DNA of 64,000 nt from Sipunculus nudus (taxonomy: Eukaryota; Annelida; Sipuncula; Golfingiida; Sipunculidae): contig CM049307.1 in NCBI GenBank assembly GCA_026874595.1, forward strand, positions 44,526,362-44,590,361, read 5' to 3'. How positions within the stretch are numbered: position 1 is the stretch's first letter; the number at the start of each line of letters is the position of its first letter. The position numbers were made by a program, and so were the translations under genes. Below the pieces are notes generated by a model, which was not told where the DNA came from, made no database searches, and saw only the letters and a list, made by a program, of their open reading frames with translations. Positions 11,115 to 23,060 of the stretch are shown here, piece by piece.

Positions 11115-12829
11115 GGCATTGGCAACAACTCGGGAAAGATTTAAAAAAAGTGACAAAAGCAAGGCGGAAGCAAGAAGACGGTTACACTATGTGAATATTA
11201 TAATGAAATGCATTCAATCATGAAACTCATAATTTGGTTTACTGAATTGGTATGTATCTTGCTGGTTTGGAATGTTTGATTGATCAAAGATTGACAAAGA
11301 AACACAGTGTAAGTTCCCATTGTCTAATTTCCATGTATTTGACTAAATGACTGGATCTTAAATTGAACCAAAAGAATCATAGCAAGATAACAAGATACTT
11401 GAAGATAGGTGGCGTCACTAGTCTTTTCAAATGATAACTCTCCATGATCAACAAGAATACTAGTTTCCATACCATCCTTTAGAATGCTGAGAAGCTGGCG
11501 CAGTAGCTGTAATTTGACAAGGTAACAAGACTTAGCCATTCCAAAGTCGCCAGTCTCCCCCTGGTGGACAGTTGCAATGAAATCATTATATTGTGGTCAA
11601 TGCATGGCCATGCATCATAAAATAAAGTTTTTTTAATCTGTGTCTGTAGGCATCTCGGAGGAATGAGCCAGATATAGACCTCTCAAGCATAAATGTGACA
11701 AATTTCTGCACATTCCAGCAAAATCTCTTATTGTATTACGCAGAACTTAGGATTTGACGAGACATGTAATTGTAACATTAAAAGCCTAACGAATGCTACC
11801 CATGCAATGCCGAAAACTAAACCCATCTAGCATGAAAAATGAGCACCCCTTTACCAGCTAGATCACTTATTGTGGTTTGACACCAAATGTGAGGAAATTC
11901 GGCGAGACTGGGAATTGTACCACTGTAAGCTTGTCAAATGCTCCCCTAAGCAAGAAACGATGGCCTCAATAACGAGTTCTAAATTATCCATCCAAATCCC
12001 GTTTGAGGCTAATGACAAAGACATATGGCAAGATTTCCAATTATGTCGCTACCCAATGCAGAAACCAAGACATCGCTGGCATTAAAACAAATGTGGTGCC
12101 AAAATATGTAGCGACGGCTATACTGCAGAATAAGACCTGTTAAATCCTGAACTTAACAAAGAACTGGCCCATGGCAGTTAAAATGAGACTAAACACATAA
12201 ACTGCATAATTATTTCCATGTATTGTAAGACTTAAATTTCATAACTCAACATTTCTCATTTTCTTGCATTTAGCATCCATTAGTTACATAGTTCTGATTT
12301 TAACAAAGAACTCTTCTTTGAGACTATATTAATTACAGAGTCTGCGTCCAGATTTTACAGAGTATCCATCTCAACTGCCATCAACCTGAATGCACCTAGG
12401 TTTTCTGAGCAAAGTGTGCTCCTCAATCTGTTCTTGATGAAATTCAGGGTGGAGAAATTCCTCACATGCAACCTTTTTTTGTTGACAGAGTAAGCAGATA
12501 TTTGTAAATAAACAAAATATACCATGATCAAAATTATTAATTCCATTGACTTCAATGAACATTGAACAAAAATTATTGGAGTAAAATAGAAAAATCAAGC
12601 ATTGTCAATGAATTTGTTCATCTTGAATCTATAAAACGTAACGTTTAAATTGTAGTTTATTTTTCACAGATACTTAAATAAATACTGTTATAGGGTTTCA
12701 CAGTTTGATTCGATACCTAAAGTAATACTGTTATAAGGTTTCATACATCTCACACACCTGTCGTGTTCTCTTGCTCTTTGGCAAATAAAAATGATTACTA
12801 AATAATGCAAGTAAAGTCTAAGTCACATT
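11115..12829. other. No gene seen
   Basis: Mostly unique-looking AT-rich sequence, with an isolated AGGTGGCGTCACTAG word near 11408. No frame has recognisable homology. Confidence 0.5.
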
Positions 12830-13521
12830 ACCGGCCGAGCTCCGGTGGACTTATAAATCGGCCAAGCAGCATGCTCCTCGGCCATCTGAGAGAAAAAAAA
12901 ACTGGCGGAGATCGGTAGATTTTAAAAATTTGTGGTCACATAAGTATTGAGGCCCGGCCGAGTCAAAAGATTTTTATTGCACCTGAAATGTGAAGGGGCC
13001 CGATAGGAAGTCGTTGGAAGCACGTCCGAACCTCCTCTAAACTCGTCCGACTCTCTTTAATTCCACCGAGACTCTTCAGTGGTCCGCCTCAATGTTGGCC
13101 GAGTATCACAAATTAATCTTTGGACGCACGTTCGAGCACCTAGCGGGCATCGTTGGGATCGTCCGGGCCCCACTGGACACGAAGGACTTTTTTTACCTAA
13201 AAAACGAGCGGAATTCTATGGAGCCCCTAAAGTGACATACGTGATATTTTTTTCTGGGTTTTTATCGCGTTCCCTCGCGATCTTTTTGCGTTCCCTCGCG
13301 ATCTTTTCGCGTTCCCTCGCGAACTTTTTCGCGTTCCCTCGCGATCTTTTCGCATTCCCTCGCGATCTTTTCGCGTTCCCTCGCGATCTTACAAATTATT
13401 ACTAGGCTGGTTCCCTGCTCCCCTATATCTAGCATGCAACATCTAGCATTCAAAAAAGTGGACGCTGGAACCAGAACAACAGTTATCTGTGTCTCGTTCT
13501 GTGTCTTTAACACCACCATGC
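12830..13521 (-). mobile_element. Minisatellite-bearing element, copy A (inverted)
   Basis: The same sequence as 15746-16690 in opposite orientation: GTGGTGTTAAAGACACA at one side, then AGCAGGGAACCAGCCTAGT, the 21-bp minisatellite, then AACCCAGAAAAAA, TCACGTATGTCACTT and GGGGCTCCATAGAATTC, then a GC-rich part with repeated CTCGTCCG/CCGAGC words. Exact ends are not resolved. No coding sequence. Confidence 0.65.
13264..13390 (-). repeat. 21-bp minisatellite, ~6 copies
   Basis: On the minus strand the unit is GATCGCGAGGGAACGCGAAA(A). Because 21 is a multiple of 3 and the unit has no stop, several frames stay open; they are not genes. Confidence 0.92.
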
Positions 13522-14227
13522 TCCACCTCTTAGATATACACTCGATGTCAGGTTAACAAAGCGATACTTGAATAAGAGAGATTCGACATTTTGCCATGTT
13601 TCTGATATATGTTATCTATTCCTCGTTTATTTATTTTTTTGCAGACTTCTTTTTATATTTTTAGCAATTAGATTATCAAATTATTCTTTTCTATCTCTTT
13701 GTTTATTAGCAGTCAGACCAAACAATGGATCAACAGTGTCAACCTGGAACAGGTCCATAAACCGATGTAATTGACAGAAATTAATAATATTTTTCACGTC
13801 AGTTATTGGTTCAGACCCATTCTAAGATGGGTCAGGCCAAATTACCAGTCAACAATATCAACTTTGCACATGCCCATCTACCTATGTTCATTTACTGATA
13901 TTGGTATTATTTTATACACATCTGTTATTTATAAAATAAGACAAAAAATACAAAAAAATATACACGTATTAAATTTATTTAAATCTTTTTAAAAAAATAA
14001 TATAAAAATCATTGTACAAGGTATAGAACCTTTGCAGGTATATACCTTTCCACCCATCAGTTACTTTCAACACATAATACCATAAAATATACAAATTATA
14101 ATACCCGTAGATTATAAACTCATATTTATTTAATATTTTCTTTTAATTCAAAGCTGTAGGAATGCATCGGCAGATCATGATCGCATATTGGACCGGTTTT
14201 TCTTAAGATCGGAAGATGGCGCGCAAC

Positions 14228-14230
<3 letters not shown>
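13522..14230. other. No gene seen
   Basis: Very AT-rich sequence with a loosely duplicated segment (CAGTCAGACCAAACAATG... and a related block near 13815-13870). No gene recognised. Confidence 0.45.

Positions 14231-14294
<64 letters not shown>
14231..14294. repeat. (TA)n microsatellite
   Basis: About 32 TA units; the YIYIYI frame is an artefact. Confidence 0.97.
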
Positions 14295-14296
<2 letters not shown>

Positions 14297-14499
14297 AAAC
14301 AAAAACTCTTAAATGCGCAATTTAAGAACTTTAATTTTAATCATACCCAGTTTGACACCCCCCCCCCCTGCCTAAATTCTGAAATTTCTGGATCCCCAAC
14401 TGGTTTGAAATTATCATTATGAAATGTTCTGAACTGTTGATGTCCTAAGTTGTGCTATATAATCATAATACAAGACATAAAAAGTACGACGCGAAAGAG

Positions 14500-14571
14500 A
14501 CCGATTTGTGCTTGGACGGACAAGGGGTGATCACTAATGCTCTGATGACCTATGGTCAACTGAGCTAAAAA
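14500..14571 (+). repeat. 3' tail of an interspersed repeat
   Basis: CGATTTGTGCTTGGACGGAC... then GGTGATCACTAATGCTCTGA and GGTCAACTGAGCTAAAA, matching the 3' tail of the ~340-bp-unit family at 18,945-19,030. Only the tail is present. Confidence 0.6.
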
Positions 14572-14575
14572 AATG

Positions 14576-15129
14576 CATGTATTGTCCAAGAAGCATGCGG
14601 GAGGTCCAATTTGGTTTGGTCAGGTTCACTGAAATGTTTTACTTTACCAATTAATTCTGTTTTACGTTAACGGCTAGTAAAATCTGTTACATTATCGTTT
14701 GACTTCGCATTACATTATTGCTTAGTGATAAGTTATCGGTCATTTATTTATTAATTTATCAGTTGATTTTACATAATCAGTTGTAACAGTCCCATAATAC
14801 TTTTCCGCAATTTTAACTGAAGAAATCTTAGAAGGAAAAATGATAAATATATGATAAAAATGCCTGAAAATATATGTATGTACTAAGATGACATTATTGT
14901 TATATATATTGTTATATGTGATATATCGTGTTTCTGTAATAAAATTTTAAGACCAACAACGAAGGCGTCATTTCTATATAGCAAATCTAATAATTTTTAA
15001 ACATTCCGATTATTTTAAGTATGTCTTAGGTTGATTCCAGATAAATTAGATCATCTTTAACACCGGTTTGCACATATCTCCAGGTGGCCGAGGATCCATA
15101 ATAATAAACATCAGATACGTGGAGCATAA

Positions 15130-15132
<3 letters not shown>
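14576..15132. other. No gene seen
   Basis: AT-rich unique-looking sequence; nothing recognised. Confidence 0.45.
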
Positions 15133-15202
<70 letters not shown>

Positions 15203-15432
15203 ATATATATAGTTTTTACAGTGAAAGTATCAATTTTCCAAGATGAACTGTGTCCAGTATTTTTAGTATTTAATAGAATTCTTAATCTAGCCTAATATTA
15301 ATTTCATGTCAGGTAAAAGAAAAAGATATAAAATATGAATGAAAACATTTATGCCATATATATGATATATATATATATATATTTATATATAAATATATAT
15401 ATATATATATATCTGTGTGTGTGTGTGTGTGT
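15133..15432. repeat. (TA)n and (TG)n microsatellites
   Basis: TA runs at 15133-15211 and about 15361-15412, the latter passing into a (TG)9-type run at 15414-15432. AT-rich sequence between. Confidence 0.95.
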
Positions 15433-15745
15433 TAGCAGACCATTTGAGAGGTACTTATAATTATTAACAATCTTAACTCCAACATTGTTGATACACACTT
15501 TAATTACTACATTACACCCTTTCCTAAAATCGAATAAAACTTCCTTTGTTTTTTTTTCATCATTTAAAAGAAGGTTATGATTGACAACATTTAGTCAGAT
15601 ATATTATCTCTTGCCTATAAGGCAATTCATTGTCATCAGAAATGAGTCCTAAGGTCACTTTGTCATCTACATATTTAATCATTTTACTAATCTAATCTTA
15701 TACAAGCATCGTTGTGTTGACCTGACATCAAGCGTATATCTTATT

Positions 15746-16690
15746 GGAGCGTAGTGGTGTTAAAGACACAAGGAACGAGGTAAAGTAAACTGTTGTACTG
15801 GTCCCGCGTCCATTTATTTGCATGTATGCCAGATATAGAGAAGCAGGGAACCAGCCTAGTCAAACAGATCGCGAGGGAACGCGAAAAGATCGCGAGGGAA
15901 CGCGAAAAGATCGCGAGGGAACGCGAAAAAGATCGCGAAAAGATCGCGAGGGAACGCGATATTATCGCGAGGGAACGCGATATTATCGCGAGGGAACGTG
16001 AAAAGATCGCGACGGAACGCAAAAAGATCGCGAGGGAACGCGAAAAGATCGCGAGGGAACGCGAAAAGATCGCGTGGGAACGCGAAAAGATCGCGAGGGA
16101 ACGCGAAAAAGATCGCGAGGTAACGCGAAAAGATCGCGAGGGAACGCGAAAAGATCGCGAGGGAACGCGAAAAGATCGCGAGGGAACGCGAAAAGATCGC
16201 GAGGGAACAAAGATCGCGAGGGAACGCGATATTATCGCGAGGGAACGCAAAAAGATCGCGAGGGAACGCGAAAAGATCGCGACGGAACGCGATATTATCG
16301 CGAGGGAATGCGAATTGATCGCGAGGGAACGCGATATTATCGCGAGGGAACGCGAAAAGATCGCGAGGGAACGCGAAAAGATCGCGAGGGAACGCGATAA
16401 TAACCCAGAAAAAATATATCACGTATGTCACTTGAGGGGCTCCATAGAATTCGGACTACCCTAAAAATCCACCAGCGATGCTCGCTAGAGGCCCCGGCGA
16501 ACTGCTGCCGAGCAAAGTTTTCCAGCGAGTCCTCGTCGCTATTTAACTGCGCGCTAAAGAGCGTCAAGCTCCCCAACGAGCTGTTAAAATACTGACGAGG
16601 CTCGTCCGAATAAACAATGTCCGGCCGAAGCTCGTCAAAAAAGGCCACTTGTTTCCAGAAAACTGGTAGGGGCTCGTTGACGTGATTTGA
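15746..16690 (+). mobile_element. Minisatellite-bearing element, copy B
   Basis: Paralogue of the 12830-13521 element in opposite orientation, with the same flanks on both sides of the minisatellite: GTGGTGTTAAAGACACA and GGGAACCAGCCTAGT to the left, AACCCAGAAAAAA, TCACGTATGTCACTT and GGGGCTCCATAGAATTC to the right. This copy carries about 25 minisatellite units against about six in copy A. The right part is rich in GCTCGTC/CCGAGC words. Confidence 0.65.
15868..16400 (+). repeat. 21-bp minisatellite, ~25 copies
   Basis: Unit GATCGCGAGGGAACGCGAAAA with a variant ending GATATT; one unit is truncated near 16208. The period of 21 keeps frames open on both strands for up to 223 codons (AREREKI-type heptads); these are not genes. 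Confidence 0.95.
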
Positions 16691-17395
16691 CTGGGGCTTG
16701 TATAAGGTGTTTTAATATGCATTTGCATTTTATTAAATTAAGAACCCCTTCGTAAGATAGGATAGAGCTCGATTTTGCCATAGGTTAATGATGACATCAC
16801 ACTCACATTTCCATCAAAGACGAGACCCAGCTTGGTCTATGTGATATTGTCTATTATATAAACTGGCCTTTTCCTATACAGGCCCAGACGAAGTTGCAAA
16901 GGACACTCAGATTATAGCGTGACCAAATTGCTGCTCCGCATTTATGTGCTTTAAGTTCAAGCCAATGGCCCACCGGAAACTTCCCGTAGTCCCGGCGGCC
17001 CAGTCCGCCCATGACAGAGACTGAATATAAATAGACAGACACTGGAACATGTGGAAACACAACTAAACAGCCCATTTCAGGTCTAGCTAATGTATTTTAA
17101 AGCTCATTATCTAATACTTATATGTATATAATGGCAAGTTGGCAACCTTTTTTCTCTGAAACGGGGTTGCGTATGACACTGTGCTATTCCTCATTATTTT
17201 TCCCCGCAGTGACCTCGCCGATATGAAAATAACTAGGTTTTGATGCATGTGCACATCATTTTGAGTCATTTTTTTTATTTTTTAAATCGCATGGAAACTT
17301 ACGAAAAAGGCCGAACTGTCTTCGGCAAAAATCGGAATGCCTGTGTCCTCGCTGGTTATTTGCAACAATGACGCCTGCAGCACAGGATTAAAGTC

Positions 17396-17397
<2 letters not shown>
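16691..17397. other. No gene seen
   Basis: Mixed-composition sequence without a recognisable gene. Confidence 0.45.

Positions 17398-17447
<50 letters not shown>
17398..17447. repeat. (TA)n microsatellite
   Basis: About 25 TA units. Confidence 0.96.
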
Positions 17448-17450
<3 letters not shown>

Positions 17451-17774
17451 TAAACCCTGCTGTCAGTGACGGATTTAATAATTTTCGACCTTACATTTGA
17501 TCCTGTCACTGACCCACTTGCAGGGTCAGTAAATGTTAACAACTCGTGATCCTCGATCCCTTGGCACTCATATCCTATGTCAGCAAGCAATAATGACAGA
17601 AACGGATCCGGAGGGGGTGGTTCAGAGGGTATGCCCCCCCCCCCCCCCTTTTTTTCAGTCGCCGCATGTTCATATACATGTTACACATGTTCTTGAAAAG
17701 TAATGGTCCAGCATTGAAGCATTATACCTGGTGTAATCTCATTGCACAGGTTTGCATTAGGCCTGTAGGCCTTG

Positions 17775-19035
17775 TTAATTATTCTGGGGGTACTTATGAG
17801 GCCCATAGTTCGGAGGTTATGGGTAACAGAGACATAATATCAGATTTCCATTAAGACTTTTCATGGACCTCTTTAGACGATAAGATTTTAGTTCAAACAG
17901 AGATGATTTGTGCCTTGTTAACAGATGAGGCTTTATTTGAATGTTTCAAAAATAGAGAAAAAAAAGTGAACATTAGAAAAAATACAGGTGGCGCCACAAG
18001 TCTGCAGAAACTGAAGAAACATTCCATGATCAATATGTATGGAAAGAATCATGGTAATCAATGCATAAGTTAATTCACATACTGGAGCTTTTCTATCAAA
18101 TTTTTAATTATTCTGGGGGGGGGGGGGGGTAAATACGAGCCCCATAGCTCGGAGCATATGGGTAACAGAGATCTAATTTCATGTTTCCACAAAGACTTTT
18201 TATTGACCTCCCTTGATGTAAAGTATGAAGATTCCAGGTCCAGTGGTTATGATTTTGTGCCCTGTTAACAGATGACAGCTTCTCTGAAGGTCTAAAAAAC
18301 AGAGGGAAAAAATTCGTAAAAATTGGAAAAAATACAAGTGGCGCACCAGTTTGCAGAAACTGATAGAACACCCATGATCAATAGTCATGCCAAGAATCAT
18401 GGTGATCGATGCATTAGTTGTTCAGATACTGGTGTTTTTGTATCAAACTTTTAATTATTCTCGGGGGTATATACGAGCCCCATAGCCCGGAGGATATGGG
18501 TAACAGAGACCTTATTTCAGGTTTCAACAGACATTTCATGGACCTCCCTTGATCTTAAGTATGAACATTCAGGGTCCAGCGGTTATAATTTGTGGCCTGT
18601 CAACAGATGACAGCTTATTTGAAGGTATCAATAATAGAGAAAAAAAAATTCGTAAAAATTAGAAAAAAAATACATGTGGCGCCACCAGTTAGCAGGAACT
18701 GAATGAACACCCAATGATCAATATTCATGCAGAGAATCATGCTGATCAATGCAGTAGTTATTAAGATACTTGAGCTTTTGTATAATTTTTTATTATCCTG
18801 GGGGGTAATAACGAGACCCACAGCTCGGTGAATATGGGTAACAGAGACCTTATTTCAGGTTTTCAAGGAGATTTTCCGTGGACCTCCATGGATGTCAAGT
18901 TAGAAAATTCCAGATTCAGCGGTTACGATTTGTGTCCTGTTAACGGAAGGATAAACGGCCGGACAGACGGACGACGGACAAAGAGTGATCGCTATAGCTC
19001 AGATGACTTTCAGTCAGCTGAGCTAAAAACTATTG
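17775..19035 (+). repeat. Tandem ~340-bp array with CTCF-like words and conserved 3' tail
   Basis: Units begin TTAATTATTCTGG at 17775, 18104, 18451 and (as TTATTATCCTGG) 18790, so periods are about 329-347 bp. Each holds GGGTAACAGAGAC, a TGTTAACAGATGA block, a run of A's, a GTGGCGCCAC-type word and CCATGATCAATAT. The array ends in ACGGACGACGGACAAAGAG and CTCAGATGACTTTCAGTCAG. The family recurs at 41.9-42.96 kb and 51.8-52.6 kb, and its ends occur alone near 14.5, 28.4 and 30.1 kb. Poly-G runs sit at the unit junctions (e.g. 18115-18129). No coding. Confidence 0.85.
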
Positions 19036-19193
19036 GCCCATATATGAGCACTGTCAAGTTGGCAGGGAAAACCCGTGTGACAAAAATTCTAGATCTCACC
19101 AGAAGCTTAGTATTTCTGACACTGTCAGCTCGAACTTCCAGGGAAGAATAAAAACAGTATTGTTAGATTTAAGTCATTTCTAAATTTTGACTG

Positions 19194-19201
19194 TGACGTC
19201 A
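19194..19201. promoter_or_regulatory. Perfect CRE palindrome TGACGTCA
   Basis: An 8-bp match to the CREB/ATF site, with a second at 19689-19696. No gene start is recognised nearby, so function is unsupported. Confidence 0.3.
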
Positions 19202-20218
19202 CACATGGCATCAGCCAATCACATCAGGGCCCAGTGTCGGTTCTGAATGTCATCCTGTGTGCACCACCACGTGGTATTACCTAACCTTTATTGCGGAACC
19301 AAGGACCAAAAATGTTTATGTCTGGACTAACAGACTGACGAGCATACAGAAAATCACAAGACTAGGCCAGCCAGCTCCTTCCTTTTTTTGACTGGAAATG
19401 TAGCATTCCTGCTGTGCCCCTGCTATTGTTTTATCTCCTGTCTTAAGGACATTTGCTTTCACACGTGCGAAAGCGAGGATTTCATCAAATCCTCCTAGAT
19501 CAAATGTATTTTGGAGGGCTAATTGACCTATCCACCACTGCCTAAATGGTCCGCCCTTTTAACTTATTATTATAATCAGCTCCCTAAACGCTCCTACACG
19601 GAAGGTTTTCCATGCCCATGGTAACGAGAGCTTCTTACAACATAATTATGATGTCACAAAGGTCGATGAAGCATGACGTCGTATTGACTGACGTCATCAA
19701 CTGGTATCACCTGACCATTGTTTACTAAGACCGGTCTTGCAATATATTGGATTATTTGTCTCATACGAATTACGTGCCAGGTAAGATTACTGATGAGGGA
19801 CCAATGGCCTAATATGAGATGTTAAACCTCATTACAAAAACCAATATTTATATTTTGCAACTCTCTGGTTCCTCTGAATCGTTTGGTCAATTGACATGGC
19901 GTCTGCCATAGGTTGCAGACAACTGCATTTTTTAGAATATTTATGACCAGTCATTAGCCAATCAGGAGCTTCTAAGTGCATGACCTTCAGGAATGGGGTT
20001 GAGGTGTAAAATATAGACTGTTTTCTCATATATTGATTTAATTGCATTGCTTCAATATTTTGCTAGGTATGATAAAAAGTTTGCTATAGTAAATTAGGCC
20101 AACACCCCATTCCTTCATTGCTAAATGCCATATGAAATTAATCTGCGAATTTATGAAAATATTGCAAAATTTCAATTGGCACCCTTTTGTGGAACAGACA
20201 ATAGTATTTACAGACTAC

Positions 20219-20243
20219 ACGTGTTCTGTTTGACAGAACACGT
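20219..20243. other. Perfect 10-bp hairpin, 5-nt loop
   Basis: ACGTGTTCTG and CAGAACACGT are exact reverse complements around TTTGA. Isolated; purpose unknown. Confidence 0.8.
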
Positions 20244-20814
20244 TTCGCTGACCACAGCAGAACCTACAGTCCGTTCTATCCCCCATGTCCACATTTTTTT
20301 AATATGAACATTTTTAGCATGGTCATCGAATACCTAAATTGTGTACTAATGTATTGTTACGAAAATACAGCATTTCAAAGGCATTTAGGATGTGTATTAT
20401 CTGCACGAAATTCCTCTATCGCAGCTTTAATCTTTTCGTTTTATGAACCTGAAACTGTTGTTAGATTTACCAAAAGTATTTATCATAACTTCCCACTCGG
20501 TATTTTTCTCATTGTTGATTTATTAACATTAAGATGTACTCAAAATGTATTTTGATGTTTTTATGTAAAAGGTAAAGCTACAACCTAAGGAACAGCCTGG
20601 TCATCTGAATCATGGCAGCAGAATGTTGTAGACAGGTTCTTTACCATTTCCAGATAGGGCAATCTATTCTCTTTTCCCTGGTGAAGGCGACACCATGGTC
20701 ATTCACCAACAATTTAGGGTTATCTTATTTTGAACTTCCGAATGGGTAAATGTTCGCTTTACCTTCGATGTGCATGGAAACGCCTCTGTTCTTGCGGCCA
20801 GAGCTAAGCACAGA

Positions 20815-21491
20815 CTAAACAGCCGGCAGGGGAAATTGACCTTGCCAGCAATCTAGCCCACTGGCTAAACTGCTAGCAAATGAATGTATGCTCTTTTTCA
20901 GTGTTATACTCCTTACTATTCATTATTATTTTGACAATGAGCTGAGAAATTTAGTGCTGACTTGCCAAATTAACTATTTTCCTGGTCTATATATAATAAG
21001 TATGTTGAGTAAGTATTAAAAGTGCACGTTTGTGATATTTACAGGGTAGTTTTAAAATAGAATTTGTGAAAAAATGTAAAATATTTACAGGGTAGTTTAT
21101 AAATTTTGTGATAAAAATATGCCAGAAATGTTAATGTGCGTGCAGAGACTGTTTATAGTTTTTACACTAATGTGCTTATGAGCAAAAAAATAATTAGTTT
21201 GTGAATACAAACAACTCAGGATATGTCAAATGAATGGCCGAAGGATCAGCTAATTACTTGATCAAAGGTAATCAGAAAAATCTTACATAAAATATTTTTC
21301 TTACATAAAAGACCATCAAAATATCTTATTTGGTAAGTCAGCACTATATCGTCAGCTCATTGTCAAAATAATAATGGGAAGTATTGAGTATCACACTGAA
21401 ATAGAGCTTATAAAATGTTTAATTCATTTGCCAGCAGTTTAGCCAGTGGGCTAGACTGCCGCATGGTCAATTACCCCTTCCGGCTGTTTAG
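20815..21491. mobile_element. Foldback DNA element with ~190-bp inverted arms
   Basis: The left end CTAAACAGCCGG is mirrored by CCGGCTGTTTAG. Long stretches agree in inverted orientation, including AGCCCACTGGCTAAACTGC, AATTATTATTTTGACAATGAGC-like sequence and TGCTGACTT. The unpaired centre has a short duplication of TATTTACAGGGTAGTTT (about 21035 and 21088). No coding sequence. Likely a MITE or Foldback-class element; target duplication unclear. Confidence 0.75.
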
Positions 21492-22089
21492 CCACTTCCT
21501 AAATTTATCATGGCAAGTTTCCAGTGAACTGTTTTTTTCTGTTTTTTTTTTTTTTTGGGGGGGGGGGACTATATAGATCGCTTTATTCACGATTGACGGC
21601 AATGATCTGACCTTTGTTTAGTATACGGAAAACTCCCGCGTTTATTTTGGAAATTAATACGTGCTTTTGTAGTCAACATATCCATTCAAATGAGGCAGCT
21701 TGTTGTGAGACCCTATCCAATAGGATAAAGGCTTGCCGGGATAATGGCAAACAGAAGGATCGAGATCTGGGAAGCCTATTCAAGGTTGTAAAATTACACT
21801 GTAAATCGTTTCAGATACTGTGACCAAAGTATTTTTTCTGCCCAAATTTGTTTAAAATTACCCATACAAGGAACATGATGTATATCATTTATACCCAGTT
21901 GTCACTTTTTCATCGGATATCAAGGTCGCGCAAAGTTATTTTGCTGGACGCGTATTTTGCACCATGAAAAATGAATGCCTTTTCCAAGAATGAAGTAGCC
22001 TTGCACTTCAGTCTTAACGGAGACTAGTGAGCTACATATGCAAGATGAAAGGTTGCGATGAACAATTTTGCTTATACAGCTTCAACAAC

Positions 22090-23060
22090 CTTTTTTAAAG
22101 ATGTGGGTCCTTATTGTGATCTTGACCTTTGACCTCATTTCCCCAAAATTTAGCGGTTTTTTACGTCCGTAGAGAGCTATTAGAAAGTCAAGTTTGAAAA
22201 CAATATGTCAATTCACTCTGGAGTTATCATTAAAAACAAATTTTTGGACAGATGGCTAATGTGACCTTGACCTTTGACAGATGGGTCATGTTTCCTATGA
22301 TCCCAAAATGTAGAAAGTTTTTACTTTATTGATTGGCCATAAATAAATCCATATGTCAAATCTAACTGGAGTTATCATCCGGAAACAAATTTGTTGACAG
22401 ATTGCTGATGTTACCTCGACCATTGACCTTGTACCAGCAAAATCAATAGTAATTTCCTCTGTTGTCAGGAGAGTTATATTTCCAAGATGTATGGCCGGGG
22501 AGGAAAAGTTTGGAATAAAATGCATCCACACATTTTTTAAAGATTTGGTTTCTCTTACCCTGGCCTTCGACCTCATGACTCCCCAATTCTAGAGAGTTTT
22601 GACGCTAGTAGTGTGCCATTTAAAATTAAGTTTGAAATCGATATGTCAATTCAAACTGGAGTAACCATCCGGAAACTTTTTTTTTTAATGGCTGATGTGA
22701 CCTTGACCTTTGACTTGTGACCCCCATCACAATCGATGGGGATCTCCACCTATTGGCAGGTGAGCCGTATGTTGAAGATGGAAGGTCTGGATGAAAAGTT
22801 TGGCTTAAAGTGCATCAACTTTTTTTTATAGAAATGGGTCTTATGACCTTGACATTTGACCTCATGACCCCATAATCTAAGAGGGTTTTTACATTCGTAT
22901 AGTGGGCCATGAACAAATCAAGTTTGAAATCCATATAAAATTCGAACTGGAGTTATCATCCAAAAACGGATCTGTGGACAGTTTGCTATGTGACCTTGAC
23001 CTTTGAACCTCTGGACTGACAAATGACGGCACGACGAACAGACAGGCGGTATGACAGATG
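22090..23060 (+). repeat. Tandem array with TGACCTTGACCTTTGAC word every ~145 bp
   Basis: The TGACCTTGACCTTTGACC-type word recurs near 22118, 22262, 22411, 22557, 22697, 22845 and 22991. Alternate units look more alike, giving a ~290-bp dimer (AACTGGAGTTATCATCC-type half and GACCTCATGACCCC-type half). It ends in GACGGCACGACGAACAGACA. Non-coding repeat. Confidence 0.8.

Larger units (their letters stand above)
19036..20814. other. No gene seen; two CRE octamers and a perfect hairpin
   Basis: No exon or RNA gene recognised. TGACGTCA occurs at 19194-19201 and 19689-19696 with TGACGTCG at 19673, and a 10-bp perfect hairpin lies at 20219-20243. Confidence 0.45.

Noticed and set aside
15741-16464. 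Long overlapping open frames on both strands, up to 223 codons
   Set aside because: They follow a stop-free 21-bp minisatellite (GATCGCGAGGGAACGCGAAAA); heptad repeats in every frame are arithmetic, not coding.
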